A stretch of 64,000 nucleotides of DNA from positions 11,818-75,817 of the forward strand of contig JAEWPC010000021.1 in assembly GCA_023460795.1 (NCBI GenBank), given 5' to 3'. The position numbers and the translations under genes are program-made. Positions within the stretch are counted from its first letter, which is position 1. Each line of letters starts with the position of its first letter. This document shows, piece by piece, positions 1 to 8,213 of this stretch. The DNA is from Bacillota bacterium (GTDB taxonomy: Bacteria; Bacillota; Bacilli; Paenibacillales; Paenibacillaceae). Under the pieces are notes generated by a model. The model saw nothing but the letters and a program-made list of their open reading frames with translations. It made no database searches and was not told the origin of the DNA.

Positions 1-1
1 A

Positions 2-1756
2 TATAACGAGCTGTGGGACGGCGACCTCGACAAGTGGAAGAAGCTGGGCAAGAACGTCATTCACTTCCGTACCGTCCGCGCTCGCGAAGTATGGCACACG
101 ATTATCGAGAGCGCTTGGAAATCGGCGGAGCCGGGCGTCGTCTTCATGGAATATTACAACCAAATGTCCAACAGCTGGTACTTCAACCCGATCATCTGCA
201 CGAACCCGTGCGGCGAGCAAGGGCTTCCGGCTTGGGGCGTATGTAACCTGTCGGCGGTCAACTTGTCCAAGTTCTACGACGCGGAGAAGCACGACGTCGC
301 ATGGGATGAGCTGTCCCGCGTCGTTCGTTACTCCACGCGTTTCCTGGATAACGTTATCGACACGACGCCATACCACTTCCCTGAGAACGAGCGCAACCAG
401 AAGAACGAGCGTCGCGTAGGTCTCGGTACGATGGGTCTGGCGGAGTTGATGATCCATCTCGAAATCCGTTACGGCAGCCCTGAGAGCTTGGAGTTCCTTG
501 ACAAGCTTTACGGCTTCATGGCTCGCGAAGCTTACCTTGCTTCCACGGAAATCGCGGCGGAGAAGGGTTCCTTCGAAGCGTTCGATCTGGAGCCGTTCCT
601 GCAATCCGGCTTCATGAAGAACATGGTCGACATGTATCCGGAAGTCGGCGAAGCGGTGAAGAAGCGCGGCATGCGCAACGTAACCGTCATTACCCAAGCG
701 CCTACGGGCTCCACGGGTACGATGGTCGGCACTTCTACCGGCATCGAGCCGTACTTCGCGTTCGAGTTCTTCCGTCAGAGCCGTCTCGGCTTCGACAAGC
801 AGCTCGTTCCGATCGCGCAAGAATGGAAGGACGCTCATCCGGGCGAGGAGCTGCCTGAATGGTTCGTCACCGCGATGGATTTGTCCGCGAAGGACCACAT
901 CCGCGCGCAAGCGGCGATCCAACGCTGGGTCGACAGCTCGATCTCAAAGACGGCGAACTGCCCTGCGGACTTCACCGTCGAAGAGACCAAAGAGCTTTAC
1001 GAGCTCGCATTCGATCTCGGTTGCAAAGGCGTCACGATCTACCGCGACGGCAGCCGCGACGTGCAAGTTCTGAGCACGTCGAAGGACGAGAAGAAGGAAG
1101 AAGCTCCTAAAGCGGAAGCTCCAGCGGTCGAAGTTCCGGCTGCGGCTACGCCTGCGGAAGTGGCTTCGGTCAATTCGCTGGGAGAGTCCCTGAACGTCTC
1201 CGTTACGCCTGCGCAGCAGCAATCGTTCGATAAGCAATACAAGTCCCGTCCGAAGGTGCTTCGCGGCGCGACTTACAAATATAATACGCCGTTCGGCATG
1301 GCCTATATTACGGTCAACGACATCGACGGCACGCCAGGCGAAATCTTCTTGAACGTAGGTAAAGCCGGCTCCGACGTATTCGCGATGGCGGAAGCGCTCG
1401 GCCGCGTCTGCTCCTTGTTCCTCCGGTATGGCGACCATGGCGACAAAGTGCAATTGCTCGTGAAGCATCTCAAAGGCATCGGCGGCTCCGGAGCTGTCGG
1501 CTTCGGCCCGAACCGCGTCGAATCGATCGCCGACGCCGTAGCGAAGGCACTCGAGCAGCACGCAGGCATCTTCGACCACGAGCATGCCGCAGCTGCGGAA
1601 ACGTCCGCATCGGCTGCGCCATACAACGTGCTCGCAGAGAAACCGAAGTCGGCTTACACGTCGACGGACCTGTGTCCTTCCTGCGGATCGGCATCGTTGC
1701 TGAACGTAGAAGGCTGTAAGACTTGCGGCAACTGTGGATATAGCAAGTGTTCGTAA
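2..1756 (+). CDS. nrdJ: Vitamin B12-dependent (class II) ribonucleotide reductase, 3' part
   Basis: The reading frame is open from base 2, so the N-terminal part lies outside the window; 584 residues remain. The enzyme reduces ribonucleotides to deoxyribonucleotides using adenosylcobalamin. Visible marks are TNPCGEQ, the finger-loop style CNLSAVNLS stretch, APTGSTGTM, and a C-terminal TSCPD-type domain behind an Ala/Pro/Glu-rich linker (KAEAPAVEVPAAATPAE). The tail carries paired cysteines (CPSCGSAS, CKTCGNCGYSKC) typical of the redox-active tail of large NrdJ proteins. A strong hairpin follows the stop. Family assignment is firm; substrate level (NDP or NTP) cannot be read here. Confidence 0.95.
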   Translation, partial: YNELWDGDLDKWKKLGKNVIHFRTVRAREVWHTIIESAWKSAEPGVVFMEYYNQMSNSWYFNPIICTNPCGEQGLPAWGVCNLSAVNLSKFYDAEKHDVAWDELSRVVRYSTRFLDNVIDTTPYHFPENERNQKNERRVGLGTMGLAELMIHLEIRYGSPESLEFLDKLYGFMAREAYLASTEIAAEKGSFEAFDLEPFLQSGFMKNMVDMYPEVGEAVKKRGMRNVTVITQAPTGSTGTMVGTSTGIEPYFAFEFFRQSRLGFDKQLVPIAQEWKDAHPGEELPEWFVTAMDLSAKDHIRAQAAIQRWVDSSISKTANCPADFTVEETKELYELAFDLGCKGVTIYRDGSRDVQVLSTSKDEKKEEAPKAEAPAVEVPAAATPAEVASVNSLGESLNVSVTPAQQQSFDKQYKSRPKVLRGATYKYNTPFGMAYITVNDIDGTPGEIFLNVGKAGSDVFAMAEALGRVCSLFLRYGDHGDKVQLLVKHLKGIGGSGAVGFGPNRVESIADAVAKALEQHAGIFDHEHAAAAETSASAAPYNVLAEKPKSAYTSTDLCPSCGSASLLNVEGCKTCGNCGYSKCS

Positions 1757-1769
1757 TCTTGAAACGACC

Positions 1770-1796
1770 AAAGGCTCCCCGATTCGGGGAGCCTTT
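1770..1796. terminator. Bidirectional terminator between nrdJ and gpx
   Basis: A perfect 12-bp inverted repeat (AAAGGCTCCCCG / CGGGGAGCCTTT) with a 3-nt loop lies between two convergent genes, with short A and T runs at its outer ends. It can serve both strands. Confidence 0.85.
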
Positions 1797-1798
1797 AG

Positions 1799-2353
1799 TC
1801 ACTTCGGCAGCAACGAGTCAATTATGGGCGTTATCTCCGACGGTTCCGTCGTTGTTTCGTACCTTCCGCGCAACCGACCGTTCCGGTCGATCACGAACTT
1901 CGTGAAGTTCCACTTGATCCCGTCGCCTGAGAAATAGTCCGGATATCGTTCTTGCAGAAAGCTTTGCATCTTCCGACCGTCGGGGGTTTCGGTATTGAAC
2001 CCCTGGAACGGAGCTTGCTTCGTTAAAAACCGAAAGAGCGGATGAGCTTCCGCGCCTCTAACATCGATCTTCTCGAATAACGGAAACGTGATTCCGAAGT
2101 TCGTCACGCAATAGTGCCGTACTTCCGAGTTGCTTCCCGGTTCTTTCTCGTTAAATTGGTTACATGGAAAGCCGAGAATTTCTAATCCCCGCTCACGATA
2201 ACTTTCATAAAGCTTCTGAAGTCCGGCGAATTGGCGAGAGTAACTGCATTTGCTGGCCGTATTGACGATAAGGAGAACTTTGCCGCGGTAATCCGACAAC
2301 CGGAAGGGTCTCCCCTCAATGTTGTTCACTTCAAAATCATATATAGAAGCCAT
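1799..2353 (-). CDS. Glutathione peroxidase-family thiol peroxidase
   Basis: A 184-residue thioredoxin-fold peroxidase that reduces hydroperoxides in the cytoplasm. Bacillota members of this family normally use thioredoxin rather than glutathione. Motifs seen are NTASKCSYS with the peroxidatic cysteine near residue 36, FPCNQF, and WNFTKF. I start at the second ATG (MASIYDF) because GGGGTGG lies 5 bases before it, whereas it abuts the first ATG directly. It is convergent with nrdJ. The usual glycine after the peroxidatic Cys is Ser here, a mild departure. Confidence in the family is high. Confidence 0.92.
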   Translation of the reverse strand: MASIYDFEVNNIEGRPFRLSDYRGKVLLIVNTASKCSYSRQFAGLQKLYESYRERGLEILGFPCNQFNEKEPGSNSEVRHYCVTNFGITFPLFEKIDVRGAEAHPLFRFLTKQAPFQGFNTETPDGRKMQSFLQERYPDYFSGDGIKWNFTKFVIDRNGRLRGRYETTTEPSEITPIIDSLLPK

Positions 2354-2581
2354 ACCATCCACCCCGTTTCCCGTGTTATGGATACCACTTTAACACATTG
2401 ATTGTTATTGTTTAAATATATAAAAGTAATAGAGTTAATAGGTAAAAATAATGAGTGAATGATTCGAGATAGATACAAAAAGGCTCCCGTACCTATTGGA
2501 AAAGCCAATACGGCCGCGATCCCGCCAACATACAATGGAGGCATGTACGACAACTTGGATCATAAAGGAAGCTGATCGTTC

Positions 2582-2791
2582 ATGTCCTGTTTTATTGGGC
2601 GCATCCTCATCGTAAAAAACGAAGGTACGGTCATCATCGGCAATGTGGGCAGCGTTGCCCCGAGCGATACGTCGACGACTGTCGAGGGTTCAGGCGAAGA
2701 GAATACGGTAGAATCGACTAAGGATGCCGTACAGGATGCTATCCGCCAAGCGAAGACTGCCTCCACGCACCACCGTTCCCGCTCTAGATAG
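2582..2791 (+). CDS. Small GerPA/GerPF-like spore germination protein
   Basis: A 69-residue protein whose N-terminal half (FIGRILIVKNEGTVIIGNVG, then SPD-like VAPSDTS and EGSGEENT) follows the pattern of GerPA/GerPF proteins: hydrophobic start, a G(D/N)xxxVxPxxxSKT-like core and a GSGxxNT element. GerP proteins help germinants pass the spore coat. An AAAGGA sits 12 bases before the ATG. The C-terminus is basic (HHRSRSR), unlike usual members. It stands alone rather than in a gerP operon. Family match is by motif resemblance only, so moderate confidence. Confidence 0.55.
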   Translation: MSCFIGRILIVKNEGTVIIGNVGSVAPSDTSTTVEGSGEENTVESTKDAVQDAIRQAKTASTHHRSRSR

Positions 2792-2874
2792 CCCCGTTTA
2801 CTTTCCGATGGAAGAAGCGTATGCTTGTTTTACAATCATTGCGACTTTAATCGGCAAGGGGAAGAATCGGTCGA

Positions 2875-3507
2875 ATGTCGGAATCGGACAAAGCGGGTTA
2901 TAAATCGATCGCGCTCGATATCGCGCAAAGAATCGTTAGCGGCGAAATAACGGTCGGCAGCAAAATATCCGGTCGTTCCTTGCTCGCGGGACAATACCAT
3001 GTATCTCCCGAAACGATCCGGAAAGCCATCGGATTGTTGAAGGAAGAGAACATCGTTTCCGTCGCGCAAGGGAAAGAGATCACCATCGTGTCGAGCCGGC
3101 ACGCGTATGAGTACATTACGAAGCACGATTATTTGAAGTCCGTGTACTCTCTTAAACAAGATTTGCAGCTGTTGCTACGGGAGAAACAAGCGATCGACCG
3201 GAAGTTCGACAAGCTCCTTGTCGAGATCATCGAAGCGTCGGACCGCATGCAGAATCTCAAACCTTACAATCCGATGGAACTCAGAATCCGTTCGGATTCC
3301 CACGTCGTAGGCATGACGATCGGCGACCTGCTATTCTGGCAGAATACCGGCGCCACGATCATAGCGCTTCGCAGAGGCACGAACGTGTCGATCTCTCCCG
3401 GTCCGCATGTCGTCCTCAGGGAAGACGATGTGCTGGTCGTAGTAGGCGACGATAAGGTGTATGAGAAAACAAAGCAGTTTCTCAATCAGACGCCATCCCC
3501 AACCTAA
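2875..3507 (+). CDS. BusR-like GntR-type repressor with RCK_C (TrkA-C) domain
   Basis: A 210-residue regulator: a GntR winged helix at about residues 8-72 (DIAQRIVSGEI, GSKISGRSLLA, VSPETIRKAI), a coiled-coil stretch about 85-125, and a C-terminal RCK_C fold about 130-205 (VVGMTIGDLLFWQNTGATII, VLREDDVLVVVGD). This order is that of BusR in lactic acid bacteria, which represses an osmolyte transporter and binds c-di-AMP through its RCK_C domain. Here too the next operon encodes a glycine-betaine transporter. The ligand and target are inferred from architecture and neighbourhood. AAGGGGAAG lies upstream of the ATG. Confidence 0.85.
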   Translation: MSESDKAGYKSIALDIAQRIVSGEITVGSKISGRSLLAGQYHVSPETIRKAIGLLKEENIVSVAQGKEITIVSSRHAYEYITKHDYLKSVYSLKQDLQLLLREKQAIDRKFDKLLVEIIEASDRMQNLKPYNPMELRIRSDSHVVGMTIGDLLFWQNTGATIIALRRGTNVSISPGPHVVLREDDVLVVVGDDKVYEKTKQFLNQTPSPT

Positions 3508-3529
3508 TTCATCATCCTCTCAAGAGAAG

Positions 3530-3557
3530 GAGTCCGTTACGTACGGGCTCTATTTTT
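3530..3557 (+). terminator. Terminator after the busR-like gene
   Basis: A hairpin GAGTCCGT / ACGGGCTC (one G-T pair) followed by TATTTTTG lies 23 bases after the stop codon and separates the regulator from the opuA promoter. Confidence 0.75.
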
Positions 3558-3579
3558 GTTCTCCAATCCCCTTCAACTA

Positions 3580-3606
3580 ACAACTTGATAATTATTATAA
3601 AGTTGT
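3580..3606. promoter_or_regulatory. Inverted repeat overlapping the opuA -35 region (candidate repressor operator)
   Basis: Perfect 7-bp arms ACAACTT (3580-3586) and AAGTTGT (3600-3606) are separated by 13 AT-rich bases. The right arm runs into the -35 hexamer, where a bound repressor would block RNA polymerase. The neighbouring BusR-like protein is the obvious candidate; this assignment is inference. Confidence 0.5.
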
Positions 3607-3631
3607 CAGATACGTCGAGTTGTGTTATAGT
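3603..3631 (+). promoter_or_regulatory. Sigma-A type promoter of the opuA operon
   Basis: TTGTCA (3603-3608), a 17-bp spacer, and TATAGT (3626-3631) each match the consensus hexamers in 5 of 6 positions. It lies 91 bases before opuAA and leaves a leader of about 85 nt. Confidence 0.65.
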
Positions 3632-3652
3632 CTATATACGGCTTCGGTATCC

Positions 3653-3700
3653 GGTCGACTAGATCAACATTTACGACCCTTACAAGGGTCTTTTTTATTT
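3653..3700 (+). promoter_or_regulatory. Candidate attenuator: antiterminator/terminator pair in the opuA leader
   Basis: An intrinsic terminator (GACCCT 3675-3680, loop TACA, AGGGTC 3685-3690, then TTTTTTATTT) lies between the promoter and opuAA. The upstream GGTCG (3653-3657) can instead pair with CGACC (3674-3678), which overlaps the terminator's left arm, so the two folds exclude each other. No consensus of the ydaO c-di-AMP riboswitch was recognised in the short leader. What would drive the switch is unknown. Confidence 0.5.
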
Positions 3701-3722
3701 CATCGTAGAGGAGGATGAGGGC

Positions 3723-4922
3723 ATGTCCATGATCGAGGTAAGTCAGCTGACGAAAATATTCGGCAATGAACCGACCAGAGCCATACAGCTGCTGAACGAA
3801 GGGTGGTCCAAAGAGAAAATTCTCAAGGAAACGAAAATGTCGGTCGGCGTGAATCAAGCCGCCTTCTCCATCGAGAAGGGCGAAATATTCGTCATCATGG
3901 GGCTTTCGGGAAGCGGCAAGTCTACGTTGGTCCGACTGATCAATCGATTGATCGAGCCGACGTCCGGCCGAATTCTGTTTAACGGCAAAGATATCGTTCG
4001 AATGAACGCCGAGGAGCTCCGTCAGTTGCGGAGAAAGAACATCGGAATGGTGTTCCAGAAGTTCGCGCTATTCCCGCACAGAACCGTTCTTGGCAACGTG
4101 GAATTCGGTTTAGAGATACAGGGGATCGACAAGAAGACCAGAACGGAGCAAGCGCGCAGCGCGCTGAAGCTGGTCGGATTGGAGGGCTGGGAGAACAGCT
4201 ATCCCGATCAATTAAGCGGGGGGATGCAGCAGAGGGTAGGGCTAGCCCGCGGGTTGGCGAACGATCCGGATATTCTGCTGATGGACGAAGCGTTCAGCGC
4301 GCTAGATCCGCTCATCCGCAAAGACATGCAACATGAGTTGCTGCTGCTGCAAGCGAAGATGAAGAAGACCATTATATTCATTACGCATGATCTCGACGAG
4401 GCATTGCGCATCGGAGATCGGATCGCGCTCATGAAAGACGGCGCCATCGTGCAGATCGGAACGCCGGAAGAGATCTTAATCCAACCGGCCAATAAATACG
4501 TCGAACGGTTCGTCGAGGACGTGGATCTGTCCAAAGTACTGACCGCGGCGCACGTCATGATCAAGCCGGAGACCGTTACGCCGGAACGCGGCCCCAGAGT
4601 CGCTCTGCAACTGATGAGAGACAACCGGGTTTCCACCTTATACGTAACGGACAAAGAGCATAAACTGCTCGGTCTCATCACGGCGGATGAAGCTTCGCAA
4701 GCCGTGAAGGAGAACAAGTCGATTGAAGAAGCGATGCAGAAACACGTCCCGATAGCGTCGCCGGACACGATTCTGAGCGAGCTGTTCGAGATCATGGCCG
4801 AAGCGAAATTCCCGGTCGCGGTCGTGGACGAGAGGGACAAGCTTAAAGGAATCATTATCAAAGGCGCGGTTCTCTCCGCCCTTGCGGGCAACGCCATTCC
4901 GGAAGGAGGCGCCGCGATATGA
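3723..4922 (+). CDS. opuAA: Glycine betaine/proline ABC transporter ATP-binding subunit with CBS domains
   Basis: A 399-residue ATPase energising uptake of compatible solutes. It has the long N-terminal extension of OpuA/ProV ATPases (AIQLLNEGWSKEKILKET), a Walker A motif (GLSGSGKST, about residues 63-71), the ABC signature LSGGMQQRVGLAR, Walker B ILLMDEAFSALDP, and two CBS repeats from about residue 275, which in OpuA-type transporters sense ionic strength or bind nucleotides. GAGGAGG precedes the ATG. It overlaps opuAB by 4 bases (ATGA), indicating translational coupling. Confidence 0.95.
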   Translation: MSMIEVSQLTKIFGNEPTRAIQLLNEGWSKEKILKETKMSVGVNQAAFSIEKGEIFVIMGLSGSGKSTLVRLINRLIEPTSGRILFNGKDIVRMNAEELRQLRRKNIGMVFQKFALFPHRTVLGNVEFGLEIQGIDKKTRTEQARSALKLVGLEGWENSYPDQLSGGMQQRVGLARGLANDPDILLMDEAFSALDPLIRKDMQHELLLLQAKMKKTIIFITHDLDEALRIGDRIALMKDGAIVQIGTPEEILIQPANKYVERFVEDVDLSKVLTAAHVMIKPETVTPERGPRVALQLMRDNRVSTLYVTDKEHKLLGLITADEASQAVKENKSIEEAMQKHVPIASPDTILSELFEIMAEAKFPVAVVDERDKLKGIIIKGAVLSALAGNAIPEGGAAI

Positions 4923-5746
4923 ATATACCGAAAATCCCGCTAGGGGAATGGATCGAAAGCTTCGAAGATTGGCTTACGGACCATGCAGGTCCCGTCTTCG
5001 ATTTCATCACGACGGTAATCGGCTCGCTAGTGGACGGTATCGAGACCGCGTTAGTATCGGTACCCGCTATCATTCTGATCTTACTCTTAACCGCTTTGGC
5101 TTATTGGGCAGGGAAATGGAAAATCGCGCTGTTCGCGTTGGTGGGCCTGCTGCTCATCGATAACCTCGGGCTTTGGGAGCCATCGATGCAGTCGTTGGCG
5201 CTTGTGCTGACGGCGGCTCTTCTGTCGATCATCGCGGGCGTGCCAATCGGCATCATGTGCGCGAGGAAGGATTCCGTCCAGAATATCGTAACGCCCGTGC
5301 TCGACTTTATGCAGACGATGCCGGCTTTCGTTTACTTGCTGCCCGCGGTCACCTTTTTCTCGCTGGGGGCGGTGCCGGGCGTTATTGCCTCGATTATATT
5401 CGCCATCCCGCCGACGATACGGTTGACGAATCTCGGCATCCGTCAAGTCTCGAGCGAATTAATCGAGGCGGCGGACGCTTTCGGGTCAACGCCTGCGCAG
5501 AAGCTATACAAACTGCAGCTGCCGCTCGCCATGCCCACGATTATGGCCGGGATCAACCAGACGATCATGCTTTCCTTGTCGATGGTCGTGATCTCCTCGA
5601 TGATCGGCGCGCAAGGCGTAGGCGCCTTGGTATACAGAGCGGTAACGCAAGTCAAGCTGGGCGTCGGCTTCGAAGCCGGCCTTGCGATCGTCATCATGGC
5701 TATACTGCTTGATCGCTTGACGCAAAACGCGTTCAAGAAAAAATAG
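4919..5746 (+). CDS. opuAB: Glycine betaine ABC transporter permease
   Basis: A 275-residue integral membrane permease of the BPD_transp_1 type. After an amphipathic N-terminus come hydrophobic segments around residues 43-90, 95-115, 130-160 and 205-265. The cytoplasmic coupling loop carries EAADAFGSTPAQKLYKLQLPL, the EAA motif that contacts the ATPase. It is the membrane channel between opuAA and the binding lipoprotein encoded just downstream. Spacing to opuAC is 17 bases. Length and order match Bacillus OpuAB. Confidence 0.95.
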   Translation: MNIPKIPLGEWIESFEDWLTDHAGPVFDFITTVIGSLVDGIETALVSVPAIILILLLTALAYWAGKWKIALFALVGLLLIDNLGLWEPSMQSLALVLTAALLSIIAGVPIGIMCARKDSVQNIVTPVLDFMQTMPAFVYLLPAVTFFSLGAVPGVIASIIFAIPPTIRLTNLGIRQVSSELIEAADAFGSTPAQKLYKLQLPLAMPTIMAGINQTIMLSLSMVVISSMIGAQGVGALVYRAVTQVKLGVGFEAGLAIVIMAILLDRLTQNAFKKK

Positions 5747-5763
5747 ATAAGGAGTGTTGTGAT

Positions 5764-6630
5764 TTGAAGAAGTGGAATTTATTATTGTCCTTGGTGCTTA
5801 CGGTAGCCGTCTTAGCCGGATGTTCGGAGAAGGGCGGGGATCATAAATCGATCAAGCTCGCTTATGTGGCATGGGATTCCGAAATTGCGAGCACGAACGT
5901 AGTCAAAGAAGTGTTGGAGTCCAAACTCGGTTACAAGGTGGAAATGCTGCAGGTCGACGCCGGCCCGATGTGGGCGGGAATCGCCGACGGCAGCGCCGAT
6001 GCGATGGTTGCCGCTTGGCTCCCGAGCACTCATGCCTCGTACTTGGAACAGTATGGCTCCAAAATCGACGATTTGGGAGCGAACCTTAATGGCACCAAAA
6101 CCGGATTGGTCGTTCCTGCCTATATGGATATCCAGTCCATCGAAGACTTGAACAAACCGGAGATCGCTTCCTCGCTGAAGAAACAAATTATCGGCATCGA
6201 ACCCGGCGCCGGTATTATGATGGCAACCGAGAAGGTCCTTGGAGATTACGCTCTGAAGGATTATAAGCTGGTCGAGAGCTCGTCCGCGGCCATGGCGACA
6301 GAGCTGCAGAAGGCATACGACAAGAAGGAGCCGATCGTCGTGACCGGTTGGACGCCCCATTGGAAGTTCGCTAAGATGGACTTGAAATACTTGGATGACC
6401 CTAAGGGCGTCTATGGCGGAGACGAACAAATTCATACGGTGGTTCGCAAGGGTCTGAAGGACGACATGGAAAGCGCGTATACGTTCTTAGATCAATTCCA
6501 ATGGGAGCCTTCGGACATGGAGAGCGTAATGGTAGCTATTCAAGAGGGCAAATCGCCTGAAGAAGCAGCCAAGGATTGGGTGAACGGTCACTCGGATCAA
6601 GTGGAAGCTTGGATTAAAGGAATCGAATAA
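5764..6630 (+). CDS. opuAC: Glycine betaine-binding lipoprotein
   Basis: A 288-residue substrate-binding lipoprotein. The start is TTG, chosen because AAGGAG precedes it and a signal peptide with lipobox VLAGC (Cys near residue 20) follows at once. Aromatic residues expected around a quaternary ammonium ligand are present: YVAWDSE, GPMWAGIADG, AAWLPSTHASY and TGWTPHWKF. It delivers betaine-type solutes to OpuAA/OpuAB. It is the last gene of the operon; a terminator follows. Confidence 0.93.
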   Translation: MKKWNLLLSLVLTVAVLAGCSEKGGDHKSIKLAYVAWDSEIASTNVVKEVLESKLGYKVEMLQVDAGPMWAGIADGSADAMVAAWLPSTHASYLEQYGSKIDDLGANLNGTKTGLVVPAYMDIQSIEDLNKPEIASSLKKQIIGIEPGAGIMMATEKVLGDYALKDYKLVESSSAAMATELQKAYDKKEPIVVTGWTPHWKFAKMDLKYLDDPKGVYGGDEQIHTVVRKGLKDDMESAYTFLDQFQWEPSDMESVMVAIQEGKSPEEAAKDWVNGHSDQVEAWIKGIE

Positions 6631-6637
6631 CACCAAA

Positions 6638-6675
6638 TAACGGAGCCTGCTAATGAGCGGGCTCCGTCGTTATTT
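6638..6675. terminator. Terminator after opuAC
   Basis: The arms CGGAGCC (6641-6647) and GGCTCCG (6660-6666) are extended by partly paired flanks and followed by TTATTTT. It lies between convergent genes and reaches into the 3' end of the opposite gene. Confidence 0.75.
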
Positions 6676-7108
6676 TCCGCATAATCTTCTGCAGCGCGAT
6701 ACCGATGGCGATACCGACCGCTAAGCCGAATATTCCCAACCACATGGCCCCGAGATAGTCCTGCGAATAAATGACCCCGATCGTTGCGAAGAAAGCTCCG
6801 AATACATAAGGGAACACGGAGAATGGTTTCGCGCCGCCACCGGCGTCCTTATAAGCGTCCCACATGCCGAACATATACACGCAAGGATAGAACATCAGCC
6901 ATTGGTAATCCGCTTGGTTGATCGCGTTACGGATGTCGCCGTGAAAGCTGGAAATGATGACTAGATTCAAATGAGATTGCACGTTGATCGCAAATTCCAA
7001 GAGGATGAGCAGGGTTCCCTTCACGTATTTGCCATTGCGAAATTGGCCGAATCCGGGGAGGGCGATGCTCCATAATAGAGCCTCGGCGGCGCGGGAAGGT
7101 TTGTCCAT
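6650..7108 (-). CDS. Small integral membrane protein of unknown function
   Basis: A 152-residue protein with about four hydrophobic segments. The first includes an LPGFGQFRNGKYVKG turn of the kind seen in TM2-like and DUF5683-like membrane proteins, where a G-x-G-Q-x-x-N/Y-x-x motif links two helices. A basic tail (KIMRKITTEPAH) ends the chain. GAGGGT lies before the ATG. It sits 16 bases downstream of the DUF3231 gene on the same strand, so the two are probably cotranscribed. No function can be assigned. Confidence 0.75.
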   Translation of the reverse strand: MDKPSRAAEALLWSIALPGFGQFRNGKYVKGTLLILLEFAINVQSHLNLVIISSFHGDIRNAINQADYQWLMFYPCVYMFGMWDAYKDAGGGAKPFSVFPYVFGAFFATIGVIYSQDYLGAMWLGIFGLAVGIAIGIALQKIMRKITTEPAH

Positions 7109-7124
7109 GGAGTACCCTCGGTCA

Positions 7125-8162
7125 TTATTTGTGAGTTAAAGCGTCGCGATCCGTCGCTTGAGGCGGTTGCTCCATCCATCCGAAATCGATCATGATATTG
7201 GCGCCGTCTTCCACGTAGTTGCCGACCTCCGCCATGAACCTTACGAATACCGAGGCTACGTCATGTCTAGCGCTGAACGCCAAGGCATTGCCGTAGGTGC
7301 GGATTCGTACGATGAACATGTCAACCTTGTGGAACAACATGATTTTATCGGAGAACGGCGAGAAGGTTGAATCCGTTACCAAATGATCCAGTACCGGATG
7401 GGTAGGCAGGTCGTCTTTCTGCAGCAGTTTGTTTAACACTTGAATATGCTTTTGCGCGATCTCTTTGCCTCTATGGAAGTATTGGCGCACTTGCTCGGTT
7501 TTGGCCGATTGGCTGAAGCCGGTAAGCACGGCGCTGCTGATTGCGTTATTCTGGACGTTGTCGTAGATATGGGTAATCTCCAACGCCGAAAGCGGTCGAA
7601 CGTCTCCGAAAAAACCGTTTAGAAAAGATTGTTTTTGGACGAAATCGATGTTGTTGGGCGTTGGAATTAACGGCGGCTTAATCAGGAAGCCTTTGGCGTC
7701 GAGCAAATCATTGACTTCGTTCATTAGATCTACCGTGGACGACATGCAATAGGTAAAGAAGTCGCGGACGTCGAGACGGCTCATGAGCGGTACGGCGATA
7801 CTGTATACGCTGATCCCCGCCTTGCTGGTGTATTTCAAGTAATGCAAATAAAATTCGTCGTGGAATAGCCGCGGAGCCGCGACATTCACGTCATTCTCTT
7901 CGAATCCGCGCGGAAGCGGATGTCCTTCCCGATTGAATATGTCCGTGATCGTATTCAATAATCGCTCGGTTAATTGATACGCCTTCTCGAGAACGCCTCG
8001 GATTTCGTTGTCGTCTACGTTTCGCAGAAAATAAGGGAGGATGCGGTTTGCCATACTATTCCCCATATAGGTCGCCCATAACTTCCCGACTTCGGCCGAC
8101 GTCAGTTTATCCGTGATGCTTCCTTTCAACTGGCTATTATGCACGGGTTGGAGTTTGATCAT
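7125..8162 (-). CDS. DUF3231 family protein
   Basis: A 345-residue, mostly helical protein with two similar halves: LTSAEVGKLWATYMGNSMAN near residue 20 and LSALEITHIYDNVQNNA near residue 195. This is the repeat of DUF3231 proteins, common in spore formers and resembling ferritin-like/CotF-like helical bundles. The biochemical role is unknown. GAGGAGG lies 11 bases before the ATG. It starts an apparent two-gene unit with the small membrane protein downstream. Confidence 0.85.
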   Translation of the reverse strand: MIKLQPVHNSQLKGSITDKLTSAEVGKLWATYMGNSMANRILPYFLRNVDDNEIRGVLEKAYQLTERLLNTITDIFNREGHPLPRGFEENDVNVAAPRLFHDEFYLHYLKYTSKAGISVYSIAVPLMSRLDVRDFFTYCMSSTVDLMNEVNDLLDAKGFLIKPPLIPTPNNIDFVQKQSFLNGFFGDVRPLSALEITHIYDNVQNNAISSAVLTGFSQSAKTEQVRQYFHRGKEIAQKHIQVLNKLLQKDDLPTHPVLDHLVTDSTFSPFSDKIMLFHKVDMFIVRIRTYGNALAFSARHDVASVFVRFMAEVGNYVEDGANIMIDFGWMEQPPQATDRDALTHK

Positions 8163-8213
8163 CTAAGCTGTACCTCCTCTATGTACCGCTTAGGTTTCGA
8201 CATCGGCGAATTT

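Noticed and set aside
2326..2553. Minus-strand 75-codon frame with a hydrophobic start upstream of gpx
   Set aside because: It has no ribosome site, is AT-rich, and overlaps the start of gpx; at most a relic of a membrane protein.
3632..3722. ydaO-type c-di-AMP riboswitch before opuAA
   Set aside because: The leader is only ~85 nt and I recognise none of the conserved ydaO blocks; only a simple attenuator is supported.
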